A stretch of 64,000 nt of DNA from Puccinia triticina (GCF_026914185.1 NC_070558.1:6271501-6335500), one strand, 5' to 3'; positions 1-12,003 are shown, counted from the stretch's first letter. The notes: generated from the letters alone by a model not told the origin. Numbers and translations: made by a program.

Positions 1-1
1 T

Positions 2-1372
2 AAAGACATTACTACCTCTTTCACTAATATTAGCAATCTTTGTAATTCCATCTCGCTGCAAAGCGGATCCCACCACAAGCAAATCAAAGATTTTGGCAAA
101 ACTATTCAAAGCCTTGTCGCAAAGATTCCCGAAAAAGGTGTGAATAATAATTGCGAGTGTGAGTTCAACAAAACTACTTTCAAGGAAGATTTGGAAGACT
201 TGAGCGTAATTCTTAAAACGTAAATAAACAACCAGCTTGAGAATGTTAAGAAGGAAGTATCCGCTATAGTTAACTCGCAAGACCAGAAGCTAGTACATGC
301 GGTACAAGATGCAGCTGCGAGAATTGAATCTCTGGGTGCAGAAATTACTGCTCTCAGTCTTGACAGAGAACAGACTAGGGAATTCTCTCCTAGGTCGGAA
401 GACACGCTTAAACAAAGAGCGGACAGGGAGAAGCCAAACAGTACCGAGCTTGAAACGGGAGTACCTAGTAGTAGCAATGTTATGCTATTTGGCATATCCC
501 AGGAGATTAAGAATCTAACTTCTGCTATCCAAGAACAGAACCATTCCTCCTTTTCAGAAGGAGCTGTTAAAGCAATGATAGCTGATTTAGATGAAGGACA
601 TCGGAAAGATTTTTCGGCACTAAGCACTAAACTGGATAGACTACTGAGCCAATTTAGAGAAGACGGAGCAGATGTTAGATCCGAGTTAGTACAGCTTAAT
701 GACCGACTGAGCCCAGAACATCATTCTGAGATTTTTGGAAAGGAACCGCTGGATAATAGCTCAGAAACCAGAAATCCTCCTCCACCAAACTCACGAATGA
801 ACAATCATTTCCCAAGCAAACAATCAACTCAACAAAATATATCCAAAATTCAAAAACATCTCTGGGGAGCGGTCAATAAACTAGAGTGGCCAAAATTCTC
901 CGGGCAAGGAGAGTATGATCACACAGAGTTCATTGACTGGATAGATACGTGCAGGACTGAAACCAAGGTACCTGATGAATTCATACAAATTAAGTTACTC
1001 TCTATACTCACAGGAGTAGCAGGGTTATGGTACAAGGCTATGCGGAAAGACCATGCTACGGAAAAATGGGATTTTCGGAAAAGCGCTATTACCGCGCAAT
1101 ACGGTACTTCAAATTGGATGAGAAAAAAGCAAGAAGCTTTTGACAAAGATAGATTCATCGCAGGAGAAACACCGGTATCATCGTGGGTCACCAGGCAATA
1201 CAAAAGACTCAGAGCTTTTGAGCCTCAACTGTCCTTACAGTCCATCAACTTTTGACTACTGGGACTGATGGACCGCGAAGTAGAGTACGCAGCGAAAACA
1301 GCGATGGGCTCTACTAAAGCGGATATGAGCGCTCTGATTAATGTCCTGGAAGACATTGTGGATAAAACTTGA
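2..1372 (+). pseudogene. gag region of gypsy-1, broken by three stops
   Basis: One frame stays open from base 2 to the pol frame except for TAA at 221-223 and TGA at 1253-1255 and 1370-1372. The first half is polar and heptad-like, probably coiled coil. About residues 130-250 of the 482-1255 part look like a retrotransposon gag capsid domain (conserved W at TEFIDWIDT and the GLWYKAM segment). The pol frame at 1373 is the same frame, so gag and pol were probably one fused reading frame. Both TGA codons follow a T and fit CGA (Arg) changed to TGA at a TCG site. Capsid assignment is by resemblance; the frame continuity is directly visible. Confidence 0.8.
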
Positions 1373-4300
1373 TTGGGCAGGAGAAAATTTGTTCCCAAAA
1401 CAACAGTACCCGAGAAAACAGTCTCTAAGACTACCGAATCCAAAGACCGAGCGACGACGGTGTCAGGAGATGTTAAATGCTACATGTGCCACAAAACAGG
1501 GCACACTTCTCGAAGCTGCCCTAAGAAAATCAATAATATAGGGGACACCAAAGTGATAGAAGAAGGAGAATCAACTGAAAGCAAAGTCAATGACGACAAT
1601 GATATGGTTTTAGGGTCTAGTCCGACTTTAGCGGTTACCGCTCCAGAGGGAAAGAACAACTTAGTCCGAATGATTTGTGCGGGAAAAGAATGCACAGTCT
1701 TACTGGATAGCGGCGCTGTAAAGTCAGTAGTAAGCAAGAGTTACCTAAACCGGTTTTGTAAAGACTGGAAGAGATATGTCCTGCCGGCGAAACCAGGGAA
1801 GTTCCATAGCTGTACCGGAGCCTTGAAGCCATTAGGAATAGTTAAAGTACAAATAGACTTTGATTCTTTCAAATTCATTATCCGCTTTGTAGTTATGGAG
1901 AATATGCCGGTACGCTACTTCATAATAGGCAATGACTATCTATCTCATTACAATATTTCTCTGCTTAATGATTCTGGAAGGAAATTTTTGGTTAAAGGAA
2001 AAATCTTTGAGTTTGAAGCATCAATAAATTCTATCCTAGCAGTAGTAAGCGACAAAGATAGCTTTGAAGAAGAAGTCAGGGACACTTCAAAAATTGGTCC
2101 AGATCTAGAAGACAAGAATAAAAACCAACTGATGTCCATTCTCCAAAACAACCAGAAAGCTTTTGCCACTGCCGATGAACCCTTTGGGGCCATTAGAGGA
2201 CATGAAGTAAAGATTACGTTAACTATAGATAGACCTTACCCTCCAGCGTTGCAAAAAGCACCATATCCCGCAAGCCCTCGGAGTAAAACAGCTTTAGAAG
2301 AACACATAGCACTACTTACAAAGATGGGTATCATTTGCAAAGTAGGCGCAAATGAGAACGTAGATATAACAACACCAGTGATAATAGCTTGGCATAACGG
2401 TAAGTCAAGGTTAGTAGGTGATTTTTGTGCACTCAACAGCTACACGACCCCGGACAGATACCCAATGCCCAAGATAATGGAATCATTTACAAGGCTACAC
2501 AAAGCAAAATTCATAACCTGTATGGATGTTCTCAAAGGGTTCCACCAGAACGTGGTACACCCAGAGAGTAGGAAATTCTTGCGTATAATCTGTCATTTAG
2601 GAATTCACGAATATCTCCGCATGCCTTTCGGCATTAAAAATGCGCCATCACATTTTCAGAGAATGATGGATTCAGAGTTTCACGGGGAACTCAGCCAATT
2701 ATGGCTCATTATATACATCAACGATATAATTATTTTTACGGAGACATGGGAAGATCATTTAGAAAAACTAGACATTGTATTGAAGAAAGTTATTAAAATG
2801 AATATGAAGATTTCTTTATCTAAATGTTCGTTTGGGTTCCAAGAGCTAAAAGCTCTGGGACATATAGTCAATGGCTTGTCTCTGGGTATCGACCAACATC
2901 GCGTAGCGGCAGTCCTTTTGAAACCAATCCCCTCTAACACCAAGGAACTGCAATCATTTCTAGGATTTGCGGGGTATTACAGACTACACGTAAAGAATTT
3001 CAGCCTTATTGCTGGATGTTTATACAAATTGTGTAGTCCGGCGGTCGGTTTTGAGATGACAAAAGAGAGAGTGGAGGCGTACGAAGACCTTAAAACGGCT
3101 TTGACTACAGCACCATTGCTATTTCATCCGGACCCTAACAAACCTTTTAAACTCTACGTAGACGCGTGTATGGAAGGGCTAGGAGCCGCGTTGCACCAAA
3201 TTCAAATCATCAATGACAAACCCATAGAGGGACCCATTTGCTTCATTTCTAGACAACTTAAGGACTCAGAAAGACGCTACGGAGCATCGCAACTAGAATG
3301 CCTGTGCCTTGTTTGGGCATTAGAAAAACTCTACTATTATCTAGACGGTTGCGTGTTCGAAGTCATTACAGATTGTATTGCGTTGAAATCCTTACTGAAC
3401 ATGACAACACCTAGCCGCCACATGTTGCGCTGGCAGATATCTATTCAAATGTGGAGAGGCTCTATGACGATAACACATAGAGACGGGATAATCCATAAAA
3501 ATGCAGACGGACTGTCAAGATGGGCCTTGCCCAACGACGAATCTAACCCGGCGTCTGACCTGGAGGCCACCAAGAGAGAAGTACCTATCATGGCCATCTC
3601 AGTCAGCGGTTTAGCAAGCAAGTTTTGGGATGCAGTGGAGAAAAGCTATCAAACGGAGAAGAATACCTTATGCCTCATTGGTTTACTACAGTCCAAAACA
3701 CCTAGAGCCGACCTTTGCGCTCAGCTTGACAAACCATGGAAAGCGCGTTTTGAATCAGGACGCTTTTTACTACTAGACGGACTCCTCTACCATAGGTCGC
3801 AAAACCACTGCGCATTAGTACTATGTTCAAAAGAGCATATACAGACCATGTTACACGAATGTCACAATAGTATCGAAGCAGGTCACCTTTCTATGGAAAG
3901 AACTGTAGAACGAGTCAAGGTTCTAGCGTGGCGGCCAACATGGAGAAAAAATGTAGAACAGTACTGTGAAACCTGTGATAGGTGCCAGAAGGCTAACAGA
4001 TCCACCGGCAAAAAGTTTGGTTTACTTCAGAGAATCGAAGAACCAAAGAACAGATGGGAAGTAATCAATATGGATTTTGTCACAGCTCTCCCCCCAGCGG
4101 GTAAGGATAGCTTTAACGCTGTCTTAGTAGTTGTAGACAGGTTTTCCAGAAGAGCACGGTTCATTCCATGCCATAAGGATAATACAGCCATGGAAGTAGC
4201 GCTACTGTTCTGGAATTCCATTATTAGCGACGTAGGCTGCCCTCAAGTTATAATTAGTGACCAAGATCCAAAGTTTACTTTGGAGTTTTGGAAAAATCTG

Positions 4301-5053
4301 TTCAACATTTTAGGAACTAAGTTAGCATTTTCCACGGCCTACCATCCTCAGACAGACGGGCTGGCCAAGAGGATGATACAAACACTTGAAGATATGATTC
4401 GGCGCTATTGCGCGTACGGCCTGCAATTTAAAGATGCAGAAGGATACACACATGATTGGGCATCTTTACTTCCAGCGCTGGAATATGCTTATAACTCCAG
4501 TAAACACTCCACTACGGGAATTAGCCCTGTCAAATTGGAAAGAGGTTGGGTTCCGAGAATGCCCAAGGATATGATCCTAAGTCATACGGTCCAGGTACAT
4601 CCGTCGGCGTCATGTTTTCAAGAGATGATGATTAAAGCAGAAGCTAAAGCCAGTCAATCGGTAGCGGAAGCAGCGGAGTATAACAAGGAACGTTGGGACA
4701 AAACTCACAGGGACCATGACCTAAAAATAGGTGACCTTGTGCTAATATCTACAGTCAATTTTGATAATCTAGGAGGGTCACGCAAACTTAAGGACACATT
4801 TATAGGACCTTTTATTGTCAAGTGCTTCCACGGACATAACGCGGTAGAAGTCCTGCTCACAGAAGGGTTTGATCTAAAGCACCCTACGTTTCCGATTAGC
4901 CTAGTTAAGAAGTACAAAAAGCCGGCGACTTCCGCAGAAGAAGTAGAAACAAAAACACCGATAGCACCACCGTTTGTAACTGAAGAGCCAATAGGTGTTC
5001 CAGCTAAGATTCTTGACGAGAAACTTACGAGAATTTCGGGGCAAGACTGCTGA
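1373..5053 (+). pseudogene. gypsy-1 pol: knuckle, protease, RT, RNase H, integrase
   Basis: A frame of 1226 residues remains open. Domains in order: CCHC zinc knuckle (C36, C39, H44, C49); aspartic protease with DSG at residues 112-114; reverse transcriptase at about 300-520; RNase H with LYVDAC near residue 597; integrase with an HHCC zinc region at about 825-875 and an RNase H-fold core after it; a chromodomain-like or GPY-type tail. Two catalytic sites are altered. The RT YxDD box reads Y-I-N-D, with Asn at residue 450 (codon 2720-2722). The position of the integrase catalytic Glu in the DG-x-x-ER motif is Lys at residue 999 (codon 4367-4369). Both fit G-to-A at CGA. A long open frame here therefore does not mean an active enzyme. 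Confidence 0.9.
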
Positions 5054-5200
5054 TTATACCTCACGAGGTTTAAAAACCAGACAGCAGACACAGACAAGCG
5101 GCTACCCAAGGATAAAATCCAAGGAGCCGACGCCTTGCTGCGGAGATTCAGAGCAAGTAAACGTTCATCCAACGGCTCTGAGATTAGAGCCGTCCTTTTT

Positions 5201-5212
5201 AGTGGGGGCAAG
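5201..5212 (+). other. polypurine tract of gypsy-1
   Basis: AGTGGGGGCAAG lies directly before the LTR start TGTCAG. This is the expected place for the plus-strand primer of reverse transcription. Confidence 0.75.
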
Positions 5213-5782
5213 TGTCAGCCTCGAGCGCAAGAGACGGCAACGCTCATGCGCCATAAGGCTGCTACAGAGCACCCAGCGCGGCAAGAGAAAACCTTTCCGC
5301 GCCAGGAAGAGCGCGAATTGAAGCGCAACGTGAATACTAAATCTATTGAGACTAGCTGCTCTCAATAGATAATAGTCATTCCCCTTACATTCACCTTTCC
5401 TATCTCCTAGGGATAAATGAAAAGGTCTAAGCGCTCAGAAGCGTGCATAAACCACTTAAAAGCCAAAGGACCTTGAAGCAAAGAGATCCTTAGATTAGAA
5501 TTACCCAAATTAGACATAGGTTAATTGATCTCACCTTACCAAGCCCAAGCAATTACAACCCCGGTTGTGATTGGGGCTTATATATTTCCTTCTCTTTTAC
5601 TCTTTTCCCCTTCCTTCTCACTTCGTCATCCATCCTCTTTTCCCTTTTCCTTATCTTCATTATCCTACTCACTCATCATCATCCGACTTCGAGCGTTACT
5701 TGTTTCCTTTTATCATCTTCCTAACTTACACGCGCTCAATATTTGTATTCAGCGGTAGTCACAGAAGAGACTACCCCTGACA
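5213..5782 (+). repeat. 3' LTR of gypsy-1 (570 bp)
   Basis: It starts TGTCAG and ends CTGACA, a six-base terminal inverted repeat with the usual TG...CA ends. A TATATA box lies near 5579. The pyrimidine-rich stretch at 5580-5700 would be the transcript start or U5 area. The matching 5' LTR is outside the window, so age and target duplication cannot be read. Confidence 0.85.
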
Positions 5783-6224
5783 CCTTTAATGACCATAAAA
5801 CCCCCAAATGTAGCAGCTACAGTCTGATCAGTTCCCAAATATCACTACTTGTATAGTTTCTGGGTGTTTCTGCCACTATATCCCATACCAGCGTGGGAAT
5901 CCTTCTGCCATATGGTTACCAAAATGTTTACGGGCCCCCAAGGATTCATTATGGACCTTAAGTCACCACAAAAACGCCAAACGTAGCAGCTACAGTCTGA
6001 TCAGTTCCCAAATATCACTACTTTGGTGGTTTCTTGGTGTTTCTGCCACTATATATCATCCCAGCGTGGGAATTCTTCTTCCATATGGTTCCCAAAGTGT
6101 TGAGGGCCCCCAAACATTCATTATGCACCTTTACTGACCAGAAAACCTCCAAATTTAGCAGCTACAGTCTGATCAGTTCTCAAATATCACTACTTGCGTA
6201 GTTTCTTGGTGATTCTGCCACTAT
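5783..6224 (+). repeat. ~172-bp tandem repeat, forward array (foldback A, part 1)
   Basis: About 2.6 copies of a 172-173 bp monomer. The anchor TAGCAGCTAC occurs at 5811, 5984 and 6156. Each monomer also carries TCTGATCAGT and CTGCCACTAT. No coding capacity. The array stops at CTGCCACTAT and resumes at 9593. Confidence 0.9.
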
Positions 6225-6987
6225 CCAAGTAAATTAAAGCCTCAGGTTTGTACAAAAAAAATTCAAGGGTTCACCCTACAAAGTAGCCAAAACAAGACAA
6301 AAAAATCAAGGGTTTCCCCTTTTACAAACCACAGAAACAACAAACAATAACTCTTGCCACAAACACCCAAAAAACAAAATGAATGCACACAAATTGCTAC
6401 AAAAAAACCAGCCTGCACCCAGCCACCCAGCGCAGCAAGCTGACACACCGTGGCCCAACACCCATCCCTGTCTAGCAGGGTCAAAAAGTGTTGGGAAGAA
6501 GACCCCCAGCCCTAAAGCACAGGGGGGCCCACAAATATCCACCGCCGGACTGCGCAATTGCAACAGCGGACGGTGGTGAGACAACCCCTTGGCTGGAATT
6601 ACAACTTTGGGAGTCAAATGGGGATTAACCAACCAGTCGGCACACCTTCTTATAGCCACTGCCCCCCACCTTCATCCCTCCTTGATGCCCGCACTCACCA
6701 CCAACCACCCTACTTGCACCTATCAATCCATCCAGTCACCTAGGCAATGACCACCAACCACCTTGTTTCCACCTCAATCAGCCTCCTCCACACCGCCATG
6801 CCAACCCATTGCCTTGGCAGCCACTACCACTCCATGACAACTTAGCTTTATTCCGCCGCCCAACCCACACCCATCACGACTCCTCCCTCTGCCCCCAACC
6901 AATCCGTCATAACCACCCCCTAGCCTCCCGCCACCACGCCAACTTGCCCCCAGCCTGACAACGCCTCATACCCATATCTCCCGCCAC

Positions 6988-7842
6988 CCACATCAAGGCT
7001 GTCGAGGTGTGCGGCCGCTTGGACATGATCTTTAACAAATAATTTTGCTCTCCTGACCCAAGAGCGGCCGATCATGCAAGCTGAAGGTCTTGGTACATTC
7101 AGTGCGGGGATCATGCATCCTGACAACTCGGATGCCGTCCAGACGGAGGAGAAGATCTGGGACCTCACAATGCGTGTGAACTTCAAAGGGGTCTGGTGGG
7201 GTTGCAAGTATGGCATCCAGGCAATGCTCGCTAACCCCGTGGATGAGAGCAAGGGCCTGAAGCCGGGCGGAAGCATCATGGTTCCAGATACCGCAAGCAA
7301 GGGCGCCGTGTTGGCAATGACTTGAGAACTGGCACTCAAGAACTGGCAATGGTCCACGCCCAAGACGGGATCCGAGTGAATGCGCTTTGTCTGTGAGTAC
7401 TGCACGAGCTACAGCCACTGCAAAGACGCCACCTGACCGGCTCTTCTCTCTGCCATGTAGAGGTCCTCTTCGCACGCGTGAGTTTCTCGGGCCCAGATGA
7501 CGACGTTTCGAGCAGAAGCGGTTGCCAAACAGCCCCGCTAATGGACTTTTTGAACACTCCCGAGAAGCGCAAGCACAGGGTGGTCCATCTCCCAATGGGC
7601 CGGTTCGGCAAGGCAGTTGAGCAGGCCCGGGGCGCATTGTTCCTTGCCTGCAAGGACAGCAGCTATGTGACCGGCACAGACTTTATGGTCGATGGCGGCG
7701 CACATGCCTGTTATGTTGTCAGTCTCACCCGCCGCCACTCGTTCCCCTCTTCTTCTTTCCCTCCACTGACCGACTGTCTGTTTTTTCTTAGACTCCAACC
7801 GGTGAGCCTGCGTTCGGTCCCCTCAAGAGTCTTGCCTTGGCA
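6988..7842 (+). pseudogene. short-chain dehydrogenase/reductase pseudogene
   Basis: Recognised from conserved SDR segments: LDMIFNN near 7020, IMHPDNSD, the WDLTMRVNFKGVWWGCKYGI helix, TASKGAVLAMT, LFLACKDSSYVTGTDFMVDGG, and a short C-terminal exon with TPTGEP. This family makes NAD(P)-dependent oxidoreductases. The nucleotide-binding N-terminus (TGxxxGIG) is absent, and the catalytic Tyr of YxxxK is lost in a deletion just before TASKG. A TGA at 7323-7325 interrupts TRELA and fits CGA changed at a TCG. The intron donor after the IFNN codons reads AT instead of GT; other intron remnants lie at about 7392-7460 and 7717-7791. It is clearly dead, and the enzyme's substrate cannot be inferred. 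Confidence 0.8.
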
Positions 7843-8041
7843 TAAAAGATCCTCATTGCTCCATGAATGCCCCCCGTCAGTTGTATAACCATGAAACTCT
7901 CCTTGCGCGTCCTCTCTCCCGCCTTCATTTGCGTATATGTACTTCCCCTTTTTCCAAGTGTCACAAAGCCCGCAAGCACCGCCGAGAGACGTGAGGCCAG
8001 AATGTTGGACTTCAATCATATCATACAGTTGGCTGCACTGA

Positions 8042-8434
8042 TTGTCAGACTCAAGGCTGATAAGCCCCCCTCCCTTCCTCCCTCCTAGCAATGGTGAATG
8101 TGCCCTTAAGCTTCAGCCCCAGCTCGCCAAACCCACCAAGCAAGCCAGGGGAGTGGGGGTGGGGAGAATTATCCATCTGAATTCAAAGCGCCTGAACGGC
8201 AATCTGCTGCCCTACCCAATCCGGCTGGAGTCGACCAACCAAGAGCTCGCGGCGATCCTCAAGAACCAAGTGATCCGGATCAAAAATGTCCTCTCAAGCC
8301 TCCAACTCCGCACCCTTGGCCGCATCTGTGAGGTCTTGTTGGCCCTTGGCAATGCCATTAAGATCCAGCCTAACGTGCTCCTGCATGAACTCAAATTTTT
8401 TGGACTTGCAACCAATACTGCCGGCCTGTTTTGA
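8042..8434 (+). other. unrecognised 130-codon open frame
   Basis: The part from about residue 50 (8190 on) has a protein-like leucine-rich helical pattern (AAILKNQVIRIKNVLSSL, then LGRICEVLLALGNAIK). The first 45 residues are low-complexity. It lies 200 bases after the dehydrogenase pseudogene in the same captured segment. I do not recognise a family. It may be a fragment of a gene or chance. Confidence 0.25.
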
Positions 8435-9203
8435 TCCTCCCACCCCTTCTGCTTCATTACATATTTATACATCTCTCTCTCGCTCTCCTCCAAATCACAG
8501 TTCCTTCTCTTGCCGGAAAATCTCACCTCTATTGTGGTGATCTTGTTACATGCAGAATACCTAAAATGCCCCTAAAAGCAAACTAAATGCAGTGTACAAT
8601 GAGGCTTAAAATGATGTTTTTTTGTAAAAAAAAAAACTGTTGTGATGGAGATCAATTGACCAATCATTACCATAACATCACTCTTTTGCAATTGGTAATT
8701 TTGAAGTGTTAGGGCCTTTCTACTGTAAAAGGGGGTTCAAACAGACAGCTACAGTCAAAAGAAAACAACAAGAAGATAAATCAAGGCAGTTCTGTAGCCA
8801 AATTCCAAAACCCCAACAAGAAATGAGCCAATTTGGCTCAAGTTTTGAATTAATCAAATCACAAAATTAACTTTCAATAAGTTTATGGCCTGAGGTAATG
8901 CACACAAGGTACATGCAATGCTGATTTGAACTGAATTCCCAGTGCAATCATGAAATTTTTCTTGTCAATCAACCAATTTAACAGGAAGGAACACCTCAAT
9001 TGGGCCAATTTCTGGGGTAAGGATGGTTGGAATTGCAGGAACTGGCATTGAAAGTGTGAGCTTGCCTTACACTTTACATTATGTCCATAAAAAAATTTCA
9101 TCAAATTGAGATCAAGTAGTAAAACAATTTGAGGTTACAGACGTCAAGCCTTTTTCAATGATACCATAGTTGAAATGGTCATGTGGGTTATGGGAGATAA
9201 TTT

Positions 9204-9418
9204 TGTAGAGACTGTAAAATGAAGATGTGTCTGGTGAGAGTCGAACTCACGACCTCAGCTATGCTGAGACACATACTAGAGTGCTGCGTTTACCAACTAG
9301 GCTACAGACGCTTGTGGCTGCCAGCTGGGTGGTTGGTTGGTAGTGCTCATGGGTCGATCCGACAGCCCTCCATACTGTGGTGATGCATCATGGTAGCAGA
9401 CTAACAGACAACTCAACA
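9204..9418 (-). mobile_element. solo LTR of the tRNA-like TRIM family (215 bp)
   Basis: On the minus strand it runs TGTTGAG ... TCTACA (TG...CA). It is flanked by AATTT on both sides (9199-9203 and 9419-9423), a 5-bp target duplication. The same 215-bp sequence occurs as two LTRs at 46860 and 51365, which shows that this is a solo LTR rather than a SINE or a tRNA gene. Confidence 0.85.
9227..9311 (-). other. tRNA-like sequence in solo LTR (85 nt, best preserved copy)
   Basis: It folds by eye as a class II (long variable arm) tRNA: acceptor arms GCGTCTG and CAGACAC pair at six of seven positions; A box TAGCCTAGTTGG; variable arm CTCAGC-ATA-GCTGAG; T arm GTGAG-TTCGACT-CTCAC, perfect with an intact B-box core. 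The D stem has one mismatch here (GCC/CGC). The anticodon arm is irregular (four pairs, 8-nt loop), so no amino acid identity is assigned and a working tRNA is unlikely. Confidence 0.75.
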
Positions 9419-9592
9419 AATTTGATTATTGGTAGTGCACCACTGTTACTGGTAAAAGCAGGGGAAACACAGTGAACATTTATGAGATATTACCATGGTA
9501 CCATCTTCATTATCTCAGCTAACCAGAGTTGGCCTGACACTTGCCATGCAATCTGCAGCAGCGCAGCCGCCTTGGCCTCTAGTATCCCATAC

Positions 9593-10265
9593 CAGCATGG
9601 GAATGCTTCTGCTAAATGCTTACCAAAATGTTTACAGGCCCCTGAAGATTCATTATGTACCTTTAATGACCACAAAACCCCCAAATGTAGCAGCTACAGT
9701 GATCAGTTCCCAAATATCACTACTTTGGTAATTTCTTGGTGTTTCTGCCACTATATCTCTTCCCAGCATGGGAATCCTTTTGCCATATGGTTACCAAAAT
9801 GTTTACAGGCCCCCAAAATCTCATCACGTACCTTTATTGACCACAAAACCTCCAAATGTAGCAGCTACAGGCAGCGTGGGAATGCTTCGGCCAAATGATT
9901 ACCAAAATGTTAACAGGCCGCCAAAGATTCATTATGTACCTTTAATGACCACAAAACCCCCAAATGTAGCAGCTACAGTCCGTTCAGTTCCAAAATATCA
10001 CTACATTGGTTGTTTCTTGGTGTTTCTGCCACTAGGTCACATCCAAGCGTGGGAATCCTTCTGCCAAATAGTTACCAAAATGTTTACAGGCCCCCAAAGA
10101 TTCATTATGTATCTTTAATTACCACAAAACCCCTCAATGTAGCAGCTACAGTCTGATCAGTTCGAAAATATCACTACTTTGGACGTAGTTTCTTGGCCCT
10201 ATATCTGGTCCCAGTGTGGGAATCGTTCTGCAAAAACTTTAAGGGCTTGTTAAAATTTCAGTAAG
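9593..10265 (+). repeat. ~172-bp repeat, forward array (foldback A, part 2)
   Basis: About four diverged copies of the same monomer as at 5783. One copy near 9870 is shortened, with GCAGCGTGGG joined early. The array ends at a turning point near 10215-10265, where orientation flips. Confidence 0.88.
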
Positions 10266-11395
10266 CATATGGCAGAAGAATTTCCACACGGGGATGAGAT
10301 ATAGTGGCAGAAAGACCAAGAAACTACCTAAGTAGTGATATTTGGAAACTGATCAGACTGCAGCTGCCACATTTGGGGGTTTTGTGTTCAGTAATGAAAC
10401 TTTGGGGGCTTTTCAACATTTCGGTAACAATATTGAAGAAGAATTCTCACACTGGGATGAGATACAGTGGCAGAAACACCAAGAAACCACCAAAGTAGTG
10501 ATATTTGGGAACTGATCAGACTGTAGCTGCTACATTTGGGGGTTTTGTGGTCAGTAAAGATATGTAATGAAACTTTGGGGGCATGTAAACATTTTTTAAC
10601 CACATTGCAGAAGGATTCCCACGCTAGGATGAGATATGGTGGCAGAAGCACCACAAAACTGCAAAAGTAGTGATATTTGGGAACTGATCAGAGTGTCGCT
10701 GCTACATTTGGAGGTTTTGTGGTCAATAAAGGTACATAATGTAACTTTGGGGGCCTTTAAACATTTGGGTAACCATATGACAGAAGGATTCCCACAGTGG
10801 GATGAGATATAGTGGCAGAAGCACCAAGAAACTACCAAAGTAGTGATATTTGGAAACTGGTCAGACTTTAGCTGCTACATTTGAGGGTTTTGTGGTCAGT
10901 AAAGGTAGGTAATGAAACTTTGCCCGCTTTTCAACATTTTGTTAACAATATATTGGAAGAATTCCAACTCTGGGATGAAATATAGTGGCAGAAACACCAA
11001 TAAACCACCAAAGTAGTGATATTTGGGAACTGATCAGACTGTAGCTGCTACATTTGAAGGTTTTGTGGTCAGTAAAGGTATATAATGAAACTTTGGGGAA
11101 ATTTACACATTTTTTAACAATATGGAAGAAGGATTCCCATGCTGGGATGAGATATACTAGCAGAAGCACCAAGAAACTACCAAAGTAGTGATACTTGGGA
11201 ACTGATCAGACTGTAGCTGCTACATTTGGGGGTTTTGTGGTCATTAAAGGTACATAATGAATCATTGGGGGCCTCTCAACATTTTGGTAACCATATGGCA
11301 GAAGGATTCCCATGCTGGGATGGGATACAGTGGCAGAAACACCAAGAAACTACCAAAGTAGTGATATTTGGCAACTGATCAGATTGTAGCTGCTG
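10266..11395 (-). repeat. ~172-bp repeat, inverted array (foldback A)
   Basis: About 6.5 monomers in reverse orientation (GTAGCTGCTAC, AGTGATATTTGG, GATGAGATATAGTGG). With the forward array this forms a long imperfect inverted repeat. Open frames here are repeat-derived and not genes. Confidence 0.9.
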
Positions 11396-12003
11396 CATCA
11401 TGGATGTGACCCCAAACACAATATTTCTGGGTTTTATATGCAGAAAAATTGTCCAATGAAATTTTAAGTGGAAATATTCCTCATTAATCTGTGGTTGACA
11501 ACAAAGGTAGATAAAAAAAAGAACCTCACAAAAATATGCTAAACCATAGTAAACTAATTTCAAAAAGGGCTTCTATGCATGTAGCACTTCAAGTATGATG
11601 TGCAATATTTTCAGGCAGTTCAACCAACCAAATTAACAATGTGTGCAGGATGGTATCTTGAGAGAGGTCAATGGTCAATGTTTTTCCTTTTTTGAAAAAA
11701 AGTAGATTTGGAGACTTCTGATAACATCAATTGTAGAAGTAAAAAAATAAATAAAAGTAAATTGAGACCCCTCAGCCACCCTGGATTAATCCTCAAACTT
11801 TTTTTCATGAAGAATTGAATGGTGCATGTAGAAATTTATGAATGTTACCAGACAAAAAAAAAAAAAAAATGTGGCTTGAAGCAACTACAGAGGGAAGGAG
11901 AGAGATTATAAAAGAGTATTAAGGAGACATGGAACACAGACAAAGGTATCAAGAGGAATAAAAAAAAATTGATCAATATACAACATCACAATTTCATCCA
12001 TCT
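11396..12003 (-). repeat. unique tail of the foldback element (copy A)
   Basis: This ~600-bp sequence recurs inverted at 44392-45054 and in truncated form at 58526-58960, each time next to the ~172-bp array. The outer end TTGTGATGTTGTATATTGAT abuts the copia-1 RNase H frame here and gypsy-2 at 44392. Homopolymer A/T tracts vary in length between copies. Confidence 0.8.

Larger units (their letters stand above)
1..5782 (+). mobile_element. Ty3/gypsy LTR retrotransposon 1 (5' end outside window)
   Basis: The gag-pol region is followed by a polypurine tract and a 3' LTR. The protein order gag, zinc knuckle, protease, reverse transcriptase, RNase H, integrase is that of Ty3/gypsy elements. The 5' LTR and the start of gag lie left of the window. 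The right flank is a ~172-bp repeat monomer cut at its 'acctttaatgacc' part, so the element sits inside a repeat array. The element is inactive as it stands: there are in-frame stops in gag and substitutions in the catalytic residues of RT and integrase. Confidence 0.93.
6225..9592. other. 3.4-kb segment interrupting the repeat array
   Basis: The repeat ends with ...CACTAT at 6224 and restarts with TATCCCATACC at 9593, so TAT is present on both sides and could be a 3-bp target duplication. The ends do not form an obvious inverted repeat. The segment holds the dehydrogenase pseudogene and a solo LTR. Nothing was recognised in 6225-6985 (C-rich, low complexity from 6650) or in 8540-9203 (AT-rich). 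Confidence 0.5.

Noticed and set aside
9227..9311. Functional tRNA gene (Leu/Ser type)
   Set aside because: The anticodon arm does not form a normal 5-bp stem and 7-nt loop, the acceptor has a mismatch, and the sequence lies within a TG...CA LTR with 5-bp duplications, repeated twice more.
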